Origin: Pseudomonadales bacterium
GTDB lineage: Bacteria; Pseudomonadota; Gammaproteobacteria; Pseudomonadales; Azotimanducaceae
Direction of reading: 5' to 3'
Length of the DNA: 64,000 bases
Assembly: GCA_029251375.1 (NCBI GenBank)
Contig: JAQXDL010000049.1
Location: 248,001-312,000 of the forward strand
Positions 46,532 to 57,021 of this stretch are shown in pieces. The notes under the pieces were generated by a model. The model saw nothing but the letters and a program-made list of their open reading frames with translations, was not told the origin of the DNA and searched no databases. Within the stretch, counting starts at the first letter, position 1; each line of letters starts with the position of its first letter. The position numbers and the translations under genes are program-made.

Positions 46532-47454
46532 TGACTGGGCATGAGGCTGTATTAAAGCAAGAAGCACTTGAGGCGTTAGTTGTAAACGAAAGCGGGACCT
46601 ATGTTGATTGCACCTATGGAAGGGGTGGTCACGCAGAAAAGATTCTGGAACGTTTAAATGAGAACGGCCGCATGATGGTGATTGACAAGGATATCGAAGC
46701 AATCAACCACGCAAAACAGAGATTTGCGGGTGATACGCGAGTTTCCGTTATGCATGGATCGTTTCGTCATATTAAGTCTTTTTGCGATGAACAAGGTTAC
46801 AGCGATGTCGATGGCATTTTTATCGATTTAGGTATCTCGTCTCCGCAAATTGATCAAGCTGAGCGTGGTTTTAGCTTCGATAGAGATGGTCCTTTGGATA
46901 TGCGCATGGATCAGACGAGGGGCGAGACGGTTTCAGAATGGCTTCAGCGTGCAGAGCCGAGTGACATTAGTTATGTCCTTTATAAATACGGCGAAGAGAA
47001 ATTTTCGCGTCGAATTGCGCGTAATATTTGTACTGCTCGCGAGGCTGGCCCAATTGAAACAACCCATGCGTTGGTTAGCATTATTGAAGATTCAATACCG
47101 CGGCGTGATCCTCACAAACATCCAGCCACACGAAGTTTTCAAGCTTTAAGAATCTTCATCAATGATGAGCTTGGGGATCTTGAGGTTTGTTTAGAAGATG
47201 CTTTGAACCTACTAGGGATTGGTGGTCGACTCGTCGTCATTAGTTTCCACTCCCTTGAAGACAGAATCGTGAAGCGATTTATTCGAACCAAAGCCAGAGG
47301 CGAAGAGTTGCCGAGTCGATTCCCCATTAGGGATGCAGACATAAAGCGATTCGTGAAAATTATAGGCAAGCCGGTTAAGCCAAGTGATGAGGAGGTTGAT
47401 CGCAATCGTCGATCTCGTAGTTCAATCATGCGCATAGCGGAGAAGATCGGGTGA
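46531..47454 (+). CDS. rsmH: 16S rRNA N4-methylcytidine-1402 methyltransferase RsmH
   Basis: RsmH (MraW) adds the N4-methyl group to C1402, the same nucleotide modified by RsmI encoded about 1.2 kb upstream. The 307 residues have the SAM-binding start YVDCTYGRGGHAEKIL, FIDLGISSPQID and RGFSFDRDGPLDMRMD, then the late ISFHSLEDRIVKRFI. It overlaps mraZ by one base and ftsL by four (GTGA). Confidence 0.98.
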   Translation: MTGHEAVLKQEALEALVVNESGTYVDCTYGRGGHAEKILERLNENGRMMVIDKDIEAINHAKQRFAGDTRVSVMHGSFRHIKSFCDEQGYSDVDGIFIDLGISSPQIDQAERGFSFDRDGPLDMRMDQTRGETVSEWLQRAEPSDISYVLYKYGEEKFSRRIARNICTAREAGPIETTHALVSIIEDSIPRRDPHKHPATRSFQALRIFINDELGDLEVCLEDALNLLGIGGRLVVISFHSLEDRIVKRFIRTKARGEELPSRFPIRDADIKRFVKIIGKPVKPSDEEVDRNRRSRSSIMRIAEKIG

Positions 47455-47762
47455 TTGTCGACAGTCTTTTATTTAGGACCCTAAGCTGGCTGTTAGCTTG
47501 GCAGCAATTGCTAGTCGTTGCATTGATAGGCCTATTAGTTATTTCGAGCTTGGCGGTCGCACTGTCAGCCCATGAGACTCGTCAATTGTATTCCCAACTG
47601 CAAGTGTTAGAACAAGAGCGGGATAACCTCGACAGCGAATACGAAAAGTTACTGCTAGAACAAAGTGCTTGGGCTGACTACACCCGCATTGATCAAGTGT
47701 CTCGCGAACAGTTGCACATGCTAGCACCTCCCTCCGAAAGTATAGTGGTGGTCGGCCGATGA
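47451..47762 (+). CDS. ftsL: Cell division protein FtsL
   Basis: FtsL is a small bitopic divisome protein that works with FtsB and FtsQ to activate FtsWI. The 103 residues have one membrane helix (LLVVALIGLLVISSLAVAL) and a short periplasmic coiled coil (SQLQVLEQERDNLDSEYEKL). It starts at a GTG within GTGA at the rsmH stop and overlaps ftsI by ATGA. Sequence conservation in the family is low, but topology and position settle it. Confidence 0.94.
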   Translation: MIVDSLLFRTLSWLLAWQQLLVVALIGLLVISSLAVALSAHETRQLYSQLQVLEQERDNLDSEYEKLLLEQSAWADYTRIDQVSREQLHMLAPPSESIVVVGR

Positions 47763-49417
47763 TTGCAGACGCGCGCGTTATCATTGTTATCTTGGGTTTC
47801 GTTTTGTTAGCGAGTATTGGTTATGTGCGCATTGTGTATCTGCATGTGTATGACAAGGATTTCCTCCAAGATCACGGTGATGCGCGGACGATTCGAATGG
47901 AAAAGATATCCGCTCACCGCGGCATGATTACCGATCGCATGGGTAAGCCGCTAGCTGTCAGCACGCCGGTCGTTTCTCTATGGGCTAATCCTAAAGAGTT
48001 GTTGACAGCACCAGAGAAGCTGGAGTTTCTCGCGATGATGCTCGGAGTAAATTTCGACGAGTTCAAAAATAAGTTAGAACGCAACGCTTCGAAAAACTTT
48101 ATTTATTTGAGACGAAAAATGTCACCTCAAAAAGCGCAGGTGATTCTAGACCTCGATATTAAGGGCGTTTACGACGAGCGAGAGTACAAGCGGTTCTACC
48201 CAGCGGGAGAGGTCGCAGCTCATGTCGTCGGGTTTACCAACAATAGTAGTCATGTTGGTCAAGAGGGTATTGAGCTGTCTTATGACTCTTGGCTGGAGGG
48301 GCAGGCAGGAAAGAAAAAAGTGATGAAAAACCTTTACGGTGAGGTGATTCGAGATGTAATGCCCTTGCGTGAAGCTCAACCCGGACACAATTTGCAGCTA
48401 ACGATTGACTTGAGGTTGCAATACCTTGCTTATCGTGAGTTGAAAAATGCGATCAACTACTACCAAGCATCAGCGGGGTCGGTTGTTATTCTTGATGTGA
48501 CGAATGGTGCGATTTTGTCATTAGTTAATCAACCTTCTTACAATCCCAATAATAGAAAAACCCTAGAGCTAAAAAGCCTCCGCAACCGGACTGTCACAGA
48601 TTTGTTTGAGCCTGGCTCGACGGTAAAGCCTTTTACGGTAGCTGTAGCGCTCGAATCAGGTGCATATACAGCTGATTCTACGATTGATACCAGTCCAGGT
48701 TTCGTGAAAATTGGTGCCAAGACGATTCCTGATCCGCGAAATTTTGGTGTCTTGACGCTCGGCGAGATTATTGCAAAGTCGAGTCAGGTTGGCACGACGA
48801 AATTAGCGCTGACATTGAATGAGTATGACGTTTGGAATGCATTTTCATCAATTGGTTTTGGTAAGGCGGCGGGTATTGGTTTTCCTGGCGAGCGGGAAGG
48901 TTATATGCCGAATAGACGGCGATGGGCTGATATCGAAAGGGCTACATTTTCATACGGCTATGGTTTTCAAGTGACGCCATTGCAACTTGCTGCGGCTTAT
49001 CAGGTTATCGCATCAAATGGTGTTAAACGCTCGTTAAGTCTTGTTGAAGGGAGCGAGATGACAAGCGAAACAGTTTTCTCTGTCGAAACCTCCATGCAGC
49101 TTAAAAGGATGCTCGAAGGAGTGGTTGAAGGCGGTACTGGAAGTAAAGCGGCGATCGCGGGTTATTCGGTTGCCGGTAAAACAGGGACTGTCAGAAAAGT
49201 TGCCGGCGGCGAATATCAGGACACAAAGCATTTGGCTTTCTTTGCTGGCATGACCCCGGTTTATCAGCCCAGATTGGTTGCGGTTGTCATGATTGATAAT
49301 CCTAAAGGCGATGAGTATGGCGGCGGCGCTATTGCGGCTCCCTTGTTTTCAAAAATAATGTCAGAGGCGCTTCGTTTGTTGAACGTGCCGCCGGACAATA
49401 TGGATGAGGCTGCCTGA
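47759..49417 (+). CDS. ftsI: Peptidoglycan D,D-transpeptidase FtsI (PBP3)
   Basis: FtsI cross-links septal peptidoglycan. One N-terminal helix anchors it; the dimerisation domain follows. Penicillin-binding motifs are EPGSTVKPF (SxxK), KSSQVGTTK (SxN-like, here SSQ) and AGKTGT. The length of 552 is normal, with no long C-terminal tail. It overlaps ftsL and murE by 4 bases and 1 base and works with FtsW encoded further on. Confidence 0.98.
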   Translation: MIADARVIIVILGFVLLASIGYVRIVYLHVYDKDFLQDHGDARTIRMEKISAHRGMITDRMGKPLAVSTPVVSLWANPKELLTAPEKLEFLAMMLGVNFDEFKNKLERNASKNFIYLRRKMSPQKAQVILDLDIKGVYDEREYKRFYPAGEVAAHVVGFTNNSSHVGQEGIELSYDSWLEGQAGKKKVMKNLYGEVIRDVMPLREAQPGHNLQLTIDLRLQYLAYRELKNAINYYQASAGSVVILDVTNGAILSLVNQPSYNPNNRKTLELKSLRNRTVTDLFEPGSTVKPFTVAVALESGAYTADSTIDTSPGFVKIGAKTIPDPRNFGVLTLGEIIAKSSQVGTTKLALTLNEYDVWNAFSSIGFGKAAGIGFPGEREGYMPNRRRWADIERATFSYGYGFQVTPLQLAAAYQVIASNGVKRSLSLVEGSEMTSETVFSVETSMQLKRMLEGVVEGGTGSKAAIAGYSVAGKTGTVRKVAGGEYQDTKHLAFFAGMTPVYQPRLVAVVMIDNPKGDEYGGGAIAAPLFSKIMSEALRLLNVPPDNMDEAA

Positions 49418-50925
49418 TGTCAAAAATGCTCAGCAAACTATTGCCTGAATTAAAAGTAAGCAAAGACGTTCTTATTAAAGGACTTGCGGATGATAGTCGG
49501 CTTGTCTGCAGCGGCGAGTTGTATCTTGCGGTCGCGGGTGATGTATTCAACGGTGCAGACTTCATCAATCAAGCTATGCAAAAAAATGTGGCCGCTGTTG
49601 TTTCGGACCAACCGGTTGATAAGTCAGAATCCTCAACTTGGAAGGCCCCTGTTTATTATCTTCGCGATTTAGCGCGTCTACGGGGCGAAATCGCGTCTCG
49701 TTATTACGATGAGCCTTCGACGAAAATGCGAGTGATCGCAATTACCGGAACGAACGGGAAAACGTCCTGTTCTCACTTTATTGCCAAAACGTTAGCCGTG
49801 CTGGGGATTCCCTGTGGGTTTATTGGCACGCTGGGGGCCGGTGTCGAAGGTCTTAGTGGCGATGCTGTTGATTTGAACATGACGACGCCAGGTGCGATCG
49901 CGTTGCAACAGACACTTAAGGTGTTTTCAGATCGAGGTGTTTCGATGGTGAGTCTCGAGGCGTCGAGTCATGGGTTGATTCAAGAACGTTTGCGAGGCAC
50001 GGATATAAATACCGCGGTTCTGACTAATATTAGTCGCGATCATCTAGATTTCCATGGAACCTTTGAAGCCTACACGCAAGCAAAGGCGCGACTGTTTCAA
50101 TTCAATTCGCTGCAAAATGTCATTCTAAATGCTGATGATGATAGCGCCGAAGCATTCTCCCGACTTGTAAACGAAGGAGTTAATGTTGTGACCTATAGTC
50201 TTCACAACAGCAGTGCTGATGTTCATTGTAAAACGTTTTCTCTGAGTAGTTCCGGCATTGATGCGACTGTTGTGACGCCTTGGGGTGATATTGAAATCGT
50301 TTGCTCCCTGTTGGGGATGTTTAACGTAAGTAACGTGCTCGCCGTCATAAGCGCCCTGGGCTGTAATGACTACAGATTGTCCGACATCGCCTTAGGTCTG
50401 TCTAAGTTGAAGACCGTAGAGGGACGGATGGATCTCATTGCGTTAGGAAATGGTGTTGATGTGATTATCGATTATGCCCACACCCCTGATGCTTTGGAAA
50501 AAGCGCTTTCCGGTATCAGATCACATTGTCGTGGTGCGGTTTGGTGTGTGATGGGTTGCGGAGGTGATCGCGATAAAGGCAAGCGATCACAAATGGGTGC
50601 CGTTGCGGCTCGTCTGGCAAACCGAACGGTTGTTACTTCAGACAACCCACGCAGCGAAGATCCGCTCAAGATTATTCGCGACGTGTTGCAGGGTGTGTCT
50701 GACGGTCAGGTTGAGAGCGGCGAAGTATCCGCTTTAACCGATCGTGGCGAAGCGATTGCTTACGCACTGAGCAACGCCAAGCCTGGCGATATGGTGCTCA
50801 TCGCGGGCAAAGGTCATGAGAAGTATCAAGAGTTATCGAATGGTCGCGTTGACTACAGCGACTATTCGGAAGTCGAAAAATGGCAGTTAGGTAAGAGTGA
50901 CGTAGATGGACCAGAGGAAACCTAG
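49417..50925 (+). CDS. murE: UDP-MurNAc-tripeptide synthetase MurE
   Basis: MurE adds the third residue of the stem peptide. ATP-binding TGTNGKTSCSH (~111-121) and the DNPR motif in SDNPRSEDP show that it uses meso-diaminopimelate. The length of 502 is normal. Unusually, murF and mraY do not follow; murD overlaps the last 20 bases. The pathway therefore needs murF and mraY elsewhere in the genome. Confidence 0.98.
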   Translation: MSKMLSKLLPELKVSKDVLIKGLADDSRLVCSGELYLAVAGDVFNGADFINQAMQKNVAAVVSDQPVDKSESSTWKAPVYYLRDLARLRGEIASRYYDEPSTKMRVIAITGTNGKTSCSHFIAKTLAVLGIPCGFIGTLGAGVEGLSGDAVDLNMTTPGAIALQQTLKVFSDRGVSMVSLEASSHGLIQERLRGTDINTAVLTNISRDHLDFHGTFEAYTQAKARLFQFNSLQNVILNADDDSAEAFSRLVNEGVNVVTYSLHNSSADVHCKTFSLSSSGIDATVVTPWGDIEIVCSLLGMFNVSNVLAVISALGCNDYRLSDIALGLSKLKTVEGRMDLIALGNGVDVIIDYAHTPDALEKALSGIRSHCRGAVWCVMGCGGDRDKGKRSQMGAVAARLANRTVVTSDNPRSEDPLKIIRDVLQGVSDGQVESGEVSALTDRGEAIAYALSNAKPGDMVLIAGKGHEKYQELSNGRVDYSDYSEVEKWQLGKSDVDGPEET

Positions 50926-52231
50926 GGTGATTGTCGGGTTAGGAAGTACCGGCCTTGCATGTGCGCATTATTTTGCGCATCACGGCATCCCTTTCTCAGT
51001 CGTTGACGCTAACTCGAAACCGCCTTTGCTGAGGGAGTTACAACACGAATTTCCATTAGTTGAATTTCAGTCTCTGAATGAAAAAGTATTTCTGCCCACA
51101 GAAGAAATTGTTTTAAGCCCAGGTGTGCCCCTGAAGTCTGCAGAGATTCAGAAAGCGATCTCCGAAGGCGTCAATGTTACTGGTGATATTGAAATTTTTT
51201 CGAAGGTGGTCACAAAACCCTTCGTTGCAATTACCGGCTCGAATGGGAAAACAACGGTAACCAGGCTGCTAGGTGAGATGGCGGAGAAGTGCCATAAGCC
51301 TGTGCAACTCGCCGGTAACATTGGTATTCCCAGCCTTAGTGTCGTTGACGCTGAGGTAGATTTTTTTGTTCTGGAAGTGTCCAGTTATCAACTTGAAGTC
51401 GTCGAAAGACTCGCGGCCGACGTGGCAGTGGTACTCAATTTGACGCCAGATCACCTCGACAGGTATGCAGGGGTTCGAGATTATTATGACGCAAAATTAA
51501 AGGTCTTTACCGGTTGTGGTCTTGCGGTCACTAATCGAGATATGGACTGCAAATTGAATATTCAACAAGGTGTGCCGGTTGTTAGTTTCGGCATTGACGA
51601 GCCACACAAGGATACTGATTTTGGCTATGAGCATAGCGATGGTAAAACCTATCTAGTCAGAGGCACGCAAAGATTACTCGACGTCGATCAATTTGGATTG
51701 ATAGGGCGGCACAATAGGCTAAATGTCGCCGCGGCTGTGGCGATTGGTTATGAAATCGGATTCAATCTTGATGGCATGATAGAGGCAATTCAGTCATTTA
51801 AGGGCTTACCGCATCGATGTGAGCTTGTTGGCAGCTACGATGGTGTCACCTATATCAATGACTCTAAAGCAACCAACCCAGCCTCTTCGATCGCTGCCGT
51901 AACGGGTATGTCGGATGATTCGGACGACATTGTGCTGATTCTTGGTGGCGATGCAAAGGATGCAGACTTTTCAGCTTTTGAAGCGGCTTGTGAAGATCAG
52001 GTGCGACTGTATTTTATCTACGGTAAAGATTCGCAGATGATTTCTGATTCTATTAGTGGCAACAAGCGTATCTGTAAAACACTCGCCGAGGTTGTTGGCC
52101 AATTGCGCGAATATGTGCGTGCAGGGGACAAGGTGCTGCTATCCCCGGGTTGTGCGAGTTTGGATCAATTTTCGAATTACGAAGAGCGTGGCGATGAGTT
52201 TAAGCGCTTGCTTGAAGCGGTGTCGCAATGA
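50906..52231 (+). CDS. murD: UDP-MurNAc-L-alanine--D-glutamate ligase MurD
   Basis: MurD adds D-Glu to UDP-MurNAc-L-Ala. The N-terminal Rossmann-like domain (VIVGLGSTGLACAHYF), P-loop ITGSNGKTTVTRLLGEM, LNLTPDHLDRY and the C-terminal KDADFSAFE region are clear in 441 residues. It overlaps murE by 20 bases in another frame, so the genes directly abut where murF and mraY would normally sit. It overlaps ftsW by four bases. Confidence 0.98.
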   Translation: MDQRKPRVIVGLGSTGLACAHYFAHHGIPFSVVDANSKPPLLRELQHEFPLVEFQSLNEKVFLPTEEIVLSPGVPLKSAEIQKAISEGVNVTGDIEIFSKVVTKPFVAITGSNGKTTVTRLLGEMAEKCHKPVQLAGNIGIPSLSVVDAEVDFFVLEVSSYQLEVVERLAADVAVVLNLTPDHLDRYAGVRDYYDAKLKVFTGCGLAVTNRDMDCKLNIQQGVPVVSFGIDEPHKDTDFGYEHSDGKTYLVRGTQRLLDVDQFGLIGRHNRLNVAAAVAIGYEIGFNLDGMIEAIQSFKGLPHRCELVGSYDGVTYINDSKATNPASSIAAVTGMSDDSDDIVLILGGDAKDADFSAFEAACEDQVRLYFIYGKDSQMISDSISGNKRICKTLAEVVGQLREYVRAGDKVLLSPGCASLDQFSNYEERGDEFKRLLEAVSQ

Positions 52232-53535
52232 ACGGGTTGCGAATACAAAATCTTAAGACCTGCCCGATTGATTTGGTTGTGGCAGGTATGGCTCTTTTGT
52301 TGCTGTTAACAGGCGTCATTATGGTTGGCTCCGCATCGACGGAAGTATCAAATCGAATTTATGGTGATCCTCTGTACATGTTCATCAAACATTCGGCTTA
52401 TGTGGTGATCAGTTTAGGTATCGCTGCGGTTGCCTTAATGATGCCAATTAAATCCTGGCAGCAAATTGATTGGGTGCTACTACTGCTCAGTTTTGCATTG
52501 CTCATAGCTGTGTTGGTTCCGGGTATTGGCCGCACGGTAAATGGCAGTACACGATGGATTTCTCTCGGTTTCTTTACCGTCCAGGGTAGTGAATTCGTCA
52601 AGCTGTTTGCCATTGTCTACATTTCTGGGTACCTGGTACGCAGAAAAGAGGAGATATTCGATTCACTCAGTGGTTTTATCAAGCCGCTCGCGTTGATTTC
52701 GTTGATGGTTTTGTTACTGCTCGAGCAACCGGATTTTGGTGCTTCAGTTGTTATTATGGCATCGATACTTGGCGTAATCTTTTTAGCGGGTGTGCCATTT
52801 AAGCATTTCGTACCGATTATCCTAGCAGTTGGAGCTGCTGCATTTGTGATTGTTCAATGGCAGCCCTACCGTCTAAAGCGATTTGAAGCATTTACCGATC
52901 CTTGGGCACATCAATTTGATAGTGGCTATCAACTGACTCAAGCCTTGATTGCGTTTGGCAGAGGTGAGTGGTTTGGGCTTGGCTTAGGCAACAGCATACA
53001 AAAATTGTTTTTCTTGCCGGAAGCGCATACTGATTTTTTGTTTTCGATACTTGCAGAAGAGTTAGGCGTTGTTGGTGGTGTGATTGTGATCAGTGCTTTC
53101 ACTTGTTTAGTGATTAAAGCGATTTTGATTTCACGTAGAGCAAGAAACCAAGGTAAAGAGTTTCATGCAAACCTTGCTTCAGGCATAGCACTTTTGTTGG
53201 GGGTTCAATCTGCAATTAATATTGGCGTGAATATGGGTTTGTTACCAACCAAGGGTTTGACATTGCCTTTGGTCAGCTATGGTGGCAACAGTCTGATAAT
53301 AAGTTGTGTGTTGATTGCAATTCTACTGAGAATTGAATTTGAATGTAGAGAAGAGGCGGAATTGCCCGTACGAAAATCAACACAAACAAAACGATCAATT
53401 GCAAAGTCTAAGCCAGCCGGTGAAAAAGCGTCGTTACGGCAGAATTTGGGTCGCGGTGCGACGGATAAGCCTAAAAAGATTCGTGGCAAGTCAGAAAAAA
53501 GCCAACCTAAGATGGCGGGGGCTAAAAGAATATGA
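52228..53535 (+). CDS. ftsW: Septal peptidoglycan glycosyltransferase FtsW
   Basis: FtsW is the SEDS-family polymerase of the septum, paired with FtsI. About ten membrane helices are visible, with the SEDS motif [17 protein letters not shown] near residues 342-358. After the last helix there is a Lys/Arg-rich tail of roughly 55-60 residues (residues ~377-435), longer than in most FtsW proteins. murG, the usual next gene, is absent; murC overlaps by 4 bases. Confidence 0.97.
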   Translation: MNGLRIQNLKTCPIDLVVAGMALLLLLTGVIMVGSASTEVSNRIYGDPLYMFIKHSAYVVISLGIAAVALMMPIKSWQQIDWVLLLLSFALLIAVLVPGIGRTVNGSTRWISLGFFTVQGSEFVKLFAIVYISGYLVRRKEEIFDSLSGFIKPLALISLMVLLLLEQPDFGASVVIMASILGVIFLAGVPFKHFVPIILAVGAAAFVIVQWQPYRLKRFEAFTDPWAHQFDSGYQLTQALIAFGRGEWFGLGLGNSIQKLFFLPEAHTDFLFSILAEELGVVGGVIVISAFTCLVIKAILISRRARNQGKEFHANLASGIALLLGVQSAINIGVNMGLLPTKGLTLPLVSYGGNSLIISCVLIAILLRIEFECREEAELPVRKSTQTKRSIAKSKPAGEKASLRQNLGRGATDKPKKIRGKSEKSQPKMAGAKRI

Positions 53536-54968
53536 CCTCTGTAGTCACCCCAGATGTGCCAGAAATGAGACGGATCAAAAGGATTCACTTTATCGGTATT
53601 GGTGGCGCAGGTATGTGTGGTATCGCGGAAGTTCTTCTAAACCAAGGCTATAAAATCTCTGGTTCAGATATGTCCAGCTCAAAAATAACAACGCGTTTAT
53701 CTGAGCTGGGTGCTCAGATTTATCTGGGTCACAGTGCAACAAATGTAGACGGTGTCGATGTGGTTGTTGTTTCTTCCGCAATTGATCCCGAGAATCCTGA
53801 GGTTTCAACAGCACGTCTCTCGCGAATACCAATAGTTCGACGTGCAGAGATGCTTGGTGAGTTAATGCGGTACCGCCATAGTGTTGCGGTCGCCGGTACA
53901 CACGGCAAGACAACGACGACAAGTTTAATAGCGTCGTTGTTGGGGCACGCGGGTATGGACCCAACATTTATTATTGGTGGGTTGCTAAATAGTACCTCAT
54001 CGAACGGCCGTCTTGGTGCAAGTCGATTGTTGGTTGCTGAAGCTGACGAAAGTGATGCGTCGTTTCTGCATCTGCAACCTATGGTAGCAGTGTTAACGAA
54101 TATCGATAAGGACCACTTGGGTACTTATGACGGTAGTTTTGAAAAATTGAAAAGCGCATTTGTTGAATTTGTTCACAACCTCCCCTTCTATGGTTTGTTG
54201 GTAGCCTGTCTGGATGATGTGAATGTAAGGTCGATTTTACCATCTATTCAAAGGCCGATCGTAACCTATGGATTCGATGATGATGCGGATGTTCGCGCTA
54301 GTCATGTTAGCCAAGATGGGGGTTTTTCTCATTTTCTTGTGCATCGCCAAGATAAAGATTCACTGCAAATCTCGCTTGCGATGCCGGGGCGACATAATGT
54401 TTTGAACGCTCTTGCAGCAATTGCTATAGCCACCGACGAAGGGGTTGCCGATGAAGATATTGTTCAAGGCCTGAAGGGGTTTGAAGGTGTAGGGCGGCGC
54501 TTTGAGATTCACGGTCGATTTGAGAAAAACGAAGGCGATTTCATGTTGGTAGATGACTATGGACATCATCCCTCTGAAGTCAAAGCGACAATTGAGGCGG
54601 TTCGCTTGGGCTGGCCTGATAGGCGTTTGATCATGGTTTACCAGCCGCATCGTTATTCACGGACGTTAGAATTATTCGACCAGTTTGTCGACGTGCTGTC
54701 GACAGTCGATCATCTTGTTTTACTCGATGTTTATAGTGCCGGCGAAGCGCCAATTATCGGCGCGACTGGAGATGATCTCTTCAAAGCGATTAAACAAAAA
54801 TCTAGTAGCACGGTGGACTTTCTAACCGATGTTGACTTGGTCTCCGACCGGCTAGACGAGCTTGTATCAGATAACGATTTTGTTTTGACCCAAGGAGCCG
54901 GCGTAACCAGCGGTTTAGCCCGCAAATTGCGTCAGAAGTGGAAAAAAAGCTTGGTGGTGGCCGCATGA
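53532..54968 (+). CDS. murC: UDP-N-acetylmuramate--L-alanine ligase MurC
   Basis: MurC adds L-alanine to UDP-MurNAc. The start [19 protein letters not shown] is typical, followed by the P-loop [21 protein letters not shown] and [11 protein letters not shown]. The length of 478 is normal. It overlaps ftsW (ATGA) and ends in an ATGA overlap with the ftsQ start I prefer. ddlB, normally between murC and ftsQ, is missing. Confidence 0.98.
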   Translation: MTSVVTPDVPEMRRIKRIHFIGIGGAGMCGIAEVLLNQGYKISGSDMSSSKITTRLSELGAQIYLGHSATNVDGVDVVVVSSAIDPENPEVSTARLSRIPIVRRAEMLGELMRYRHSVAVAGTHGKTTTTSLIASLLGHAGMDPTFIIGGLLNSTSSNGRLGASRLLVAEADESDASFLHLQPMVAVLTNIDKDHLGTYDGSFEKLKSAFVEFVHNLPFYGLLVACLDDVNVRSILPSIQRPIVTYGFDDDADVRASHVSQDGGFSHFLVHRQDKDSLQISLAMPGRHNVLNALAAIAIATDEGVADEDIVQGLKGFEGVGRRFEIHGRFEKNEGDFMLVDDYGHHPSEVKATIEAVRLGWPDRRLIMVYQPHRYSRTLELFDQFVDVLSTVDHLVLLDVYSAGEAPIIGATGDDLFKAIKQKSSSTVDFLTDVDLVSDRLDELVSDNDFVLTQGAGVTSGLARKLRQKWKKSLVVAA

Positions 54969-55750
54969 ATGCGTTGACGAGTCGTCTAAAAACTTTGATA
55001 GATGAGCGGTTATTGCCTTTTCAGGGTGTGTTGTTCGTGCTCTGTCTGGTGCTAGGCGTGTTCTATTTAGCGTTCGAAGCTAACCGGCTCGAGCTGGATG
55101 TGAATTATGTCAGTGTGTCTGGCAATTTGAACCCGGCGCAGCGCAATGATGCTTTGGAAAGACTTGGTGAAATTGTTGAAAAGGGTACCGAACTCGCCTT
55201 GATTAAACGAAAAATAGAATCTTTGTCATGGGTTTATAGAGCCAATGTGACGCGAGACTGGCCCGACAGTTTGGACGTAGACGTTGTACCGGAAGTTGCG
55301 GTTGCGCTTTGGAATGATAATGCATTCATAAACCAAGACGGCAGTGTGTTTTTGTCTGAGTTTGATCTTATTCCATCTCAGCGTACAAAGCTGCCGCAAC
55401 TCTATGGACCACAGGGAAGCGAATTACGCGTTTCGAATCAATATCAGCAACTCAATGATGCCCTACTAAACGCCGGCCATTCGATAGATTTGCTGAAGCT
55501 AGATGAGCGCGGCGGATGGTCCTTCAAAAATCAAGTCGGCATAACTGTCTTGTTAGGTAAGGATGAGTTAACACAACGAGTTCAACGTTTCCTGCGTGTT
55601 GCCACTTACGTGACGCTAAAGGGCAGGATTGACGCAGTAGAGTCGATAGATACCAGGTACACAAATGGTGTCGCTATAGATTGGAAAGAATCGATGGAAA
55701 GTTTCGAGATAGCTAAAACCTTTAATTCAGAGAGAGAGCAAAAACTATGA
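54965..55750 (+). CDS. ftsQ: Cell division protein FtsQ
   Basis: FtsQ is a bitopic divisome scaffold with a POTRA domain. The membrane helix is near residues 18-38 ([16 protein letters not shown]). The POTRA/FtsQ region includes [20 protein letters not shown] and later [21 protein letters not shown] place the start at the ATG at 54965 overlapping the murC stop (ATGA); an ATG at 54938 would add nine residues and a 31-base overlap. ftsA follows with an ATGA overlap. Confidence 0.95.
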   Translation: MNALTSRLKTLIDERLLPFQGVLFVLCLVLGVFYLAFEANRLELDVNYVSVSGNLNPAQRNDALERLGEIVEKGTELALIKRKIESLSWVYRANVTRDWPDSLDVDVVPEVAVALWNDNAFINQDGSVFLSEFDLIPSQRTKLPQLYGPQGSELRVSNQYQQLNDALLNAGHSIDLLKLDERGGWSFKNQVGITVLLGKDELTQRVQRFLRVATYVTLKGRIDAVESIDTRYTNGVAIDWKESMESFEIAKTFNSEREQKL

Positions 55751-56985
55751 CTGGTTCAACGGGTAGTCAGATGATTGTGGGTCTGGATATAGGCACGTCG
55801 AAAGTCGTATGTATCGTCGGTGAAATTTCTCCTGAAGGCGATGTTGAGATAGTCGGCATTGGAAGCCATCTATCTCGTGGTCTTAAGAAAGGGGTTGTCG
55901 TTAACATTGAATCGACAGTTCAATCAATTCAACGTGCTGTTGAAGAAGCAGAGCTGATGGCAGGTTGCCAGATACATTCTGTTTATGCGGGTATTGCGGG
56001 CAGCCACATACGAAGCTTGAATTCACATGGCATTGTGGCGATTAGAGACAGGGAAGTGTTTAGGCCGGATATCGAGCGAGTCATTGATGCAGCGCAGGCT
56101 GTCGCGATACCCGCTGATCAAAAAATTCTTCATATCCTACCTCAGGAATACGTCATTGATTCGCAGGAGGGCGTGAAAGAGCCTCTGGGAATGTCAGGCG
56201 TCAGATTAGAAGCAAAGGTCCATCTCGTAACCTGTGCGGTAAATGCTGCGCAAAACATCGAGAAGTGTATAAGAAAGTGTGGTTTAGAAGTTGAGGACAT
56301 CATCCTTGAACAGCTTGCGTCAGGCTACGCAGTACTCACAGAGGATGAGAAAGAGCTTGGTGTCTGCATCGTTGATATTGGTGGCGGCACAACAGATATA
56401 GCCGTCTTTACTGATGGTGCGATTCGCCACACAGCTGTTATTCCTATCGCGGGCGATCAAGTGACAAACGATATCGCTATGGCGCTACGAACGCCCACGC
56501 CGAATGCTGAAGAGATAAAGATTAAATACGCTTGTGCGCTTGCAAGGCTGGCGGGCGAAAATGAGACGATTAAGGTGCCAAGTGTTGGTGATCGTTCAGA
56601 CCGCGATTTGTCTAGGCAGGCGTTGGCAGAAGTTGTTGAGCCGCGATACGACGAACTTTTTACATTGATTCAAGCGGAGCTTAGACGTAGTGGTTTCGAA
56701 GACTTGATTGCTGCCGGCATTGTGTTGACAGGCGGCACCTCAAAGATGGAAGGCGTAGTTGAACTCGCTGAAGAGATCTTCCATATGCCTGTCAGTATTG
56801 GCCACCCTCAAGGGGTAACGGGTCTAACAGACATCGTTCGTAATCCAATCTACTCAACGGCGGTCGGGCTTTTGATGTACGGCGCCAAACAACAATTCGA
56901 TGGGGTGGTAAACACACCGCCTCCTGCAATAGCCATGACGGGTGTTGTAGATAAAGTGAAAAATTGGTTTCTAGGTAATTATTAA
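55747..56985 (+). CDS. ftsA: Cell division protein FtsA
   Basis: FtsA is an actin-like ATPase that tethers FtsZ to the membrane. The phosphate-binding loop IVGLDIGTSKVVCIVGE, the DIGGGTTDIAVF segment and LTGGTSKMEGV are all visible. The C-terminal amphipathic helix (VDKVKNWFLGNY) is the membrane-targeting sequence. The length of 412 is normal. It overlaps ftsQ and is followed by ftsZ after 36 bases. Confidence 0.98.
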   Translation: MTGSTGSQMIVGLDIGTSKVVCIVGEISPEGDVEIVGIGSHLSRGLKKGVVVNIESTVQSIQRAVEEAELMAGCQIHSVYAGIAGSHIRSLNSHGIVAIRDREVFRPDIERVIDAAQAVAIPADQKILHILPQEYVIDSQEGVKEPLGMSGVRLEAKVHLVTCAVNAAQNIEKCIRKCGLEVEDIILEQLASGYAVLTEDEKELGVCIVDIGGGTTDIAVFTDGAIRHTAVIPIAGDQVTNDIAMALRTPTPNAEEIKIKYACALARLAGENETIKVPSVGDRSDRDLSRQALAEVVEPRYDELFTLIQAELRRSGFEDLIAAGIVLTGGTSKMEGVVELAEEIFHMPVSIGHPQGVTGLTDIVRNPIYSTAVGLLMYGAKQQFDGVVNTPPPAIAMTGVVDKVKNWFLGNY

Positions 56986-57021
56986 TAATAACTTCACAAC
57001 ATAGACCTCGGGAGGGTTGAT

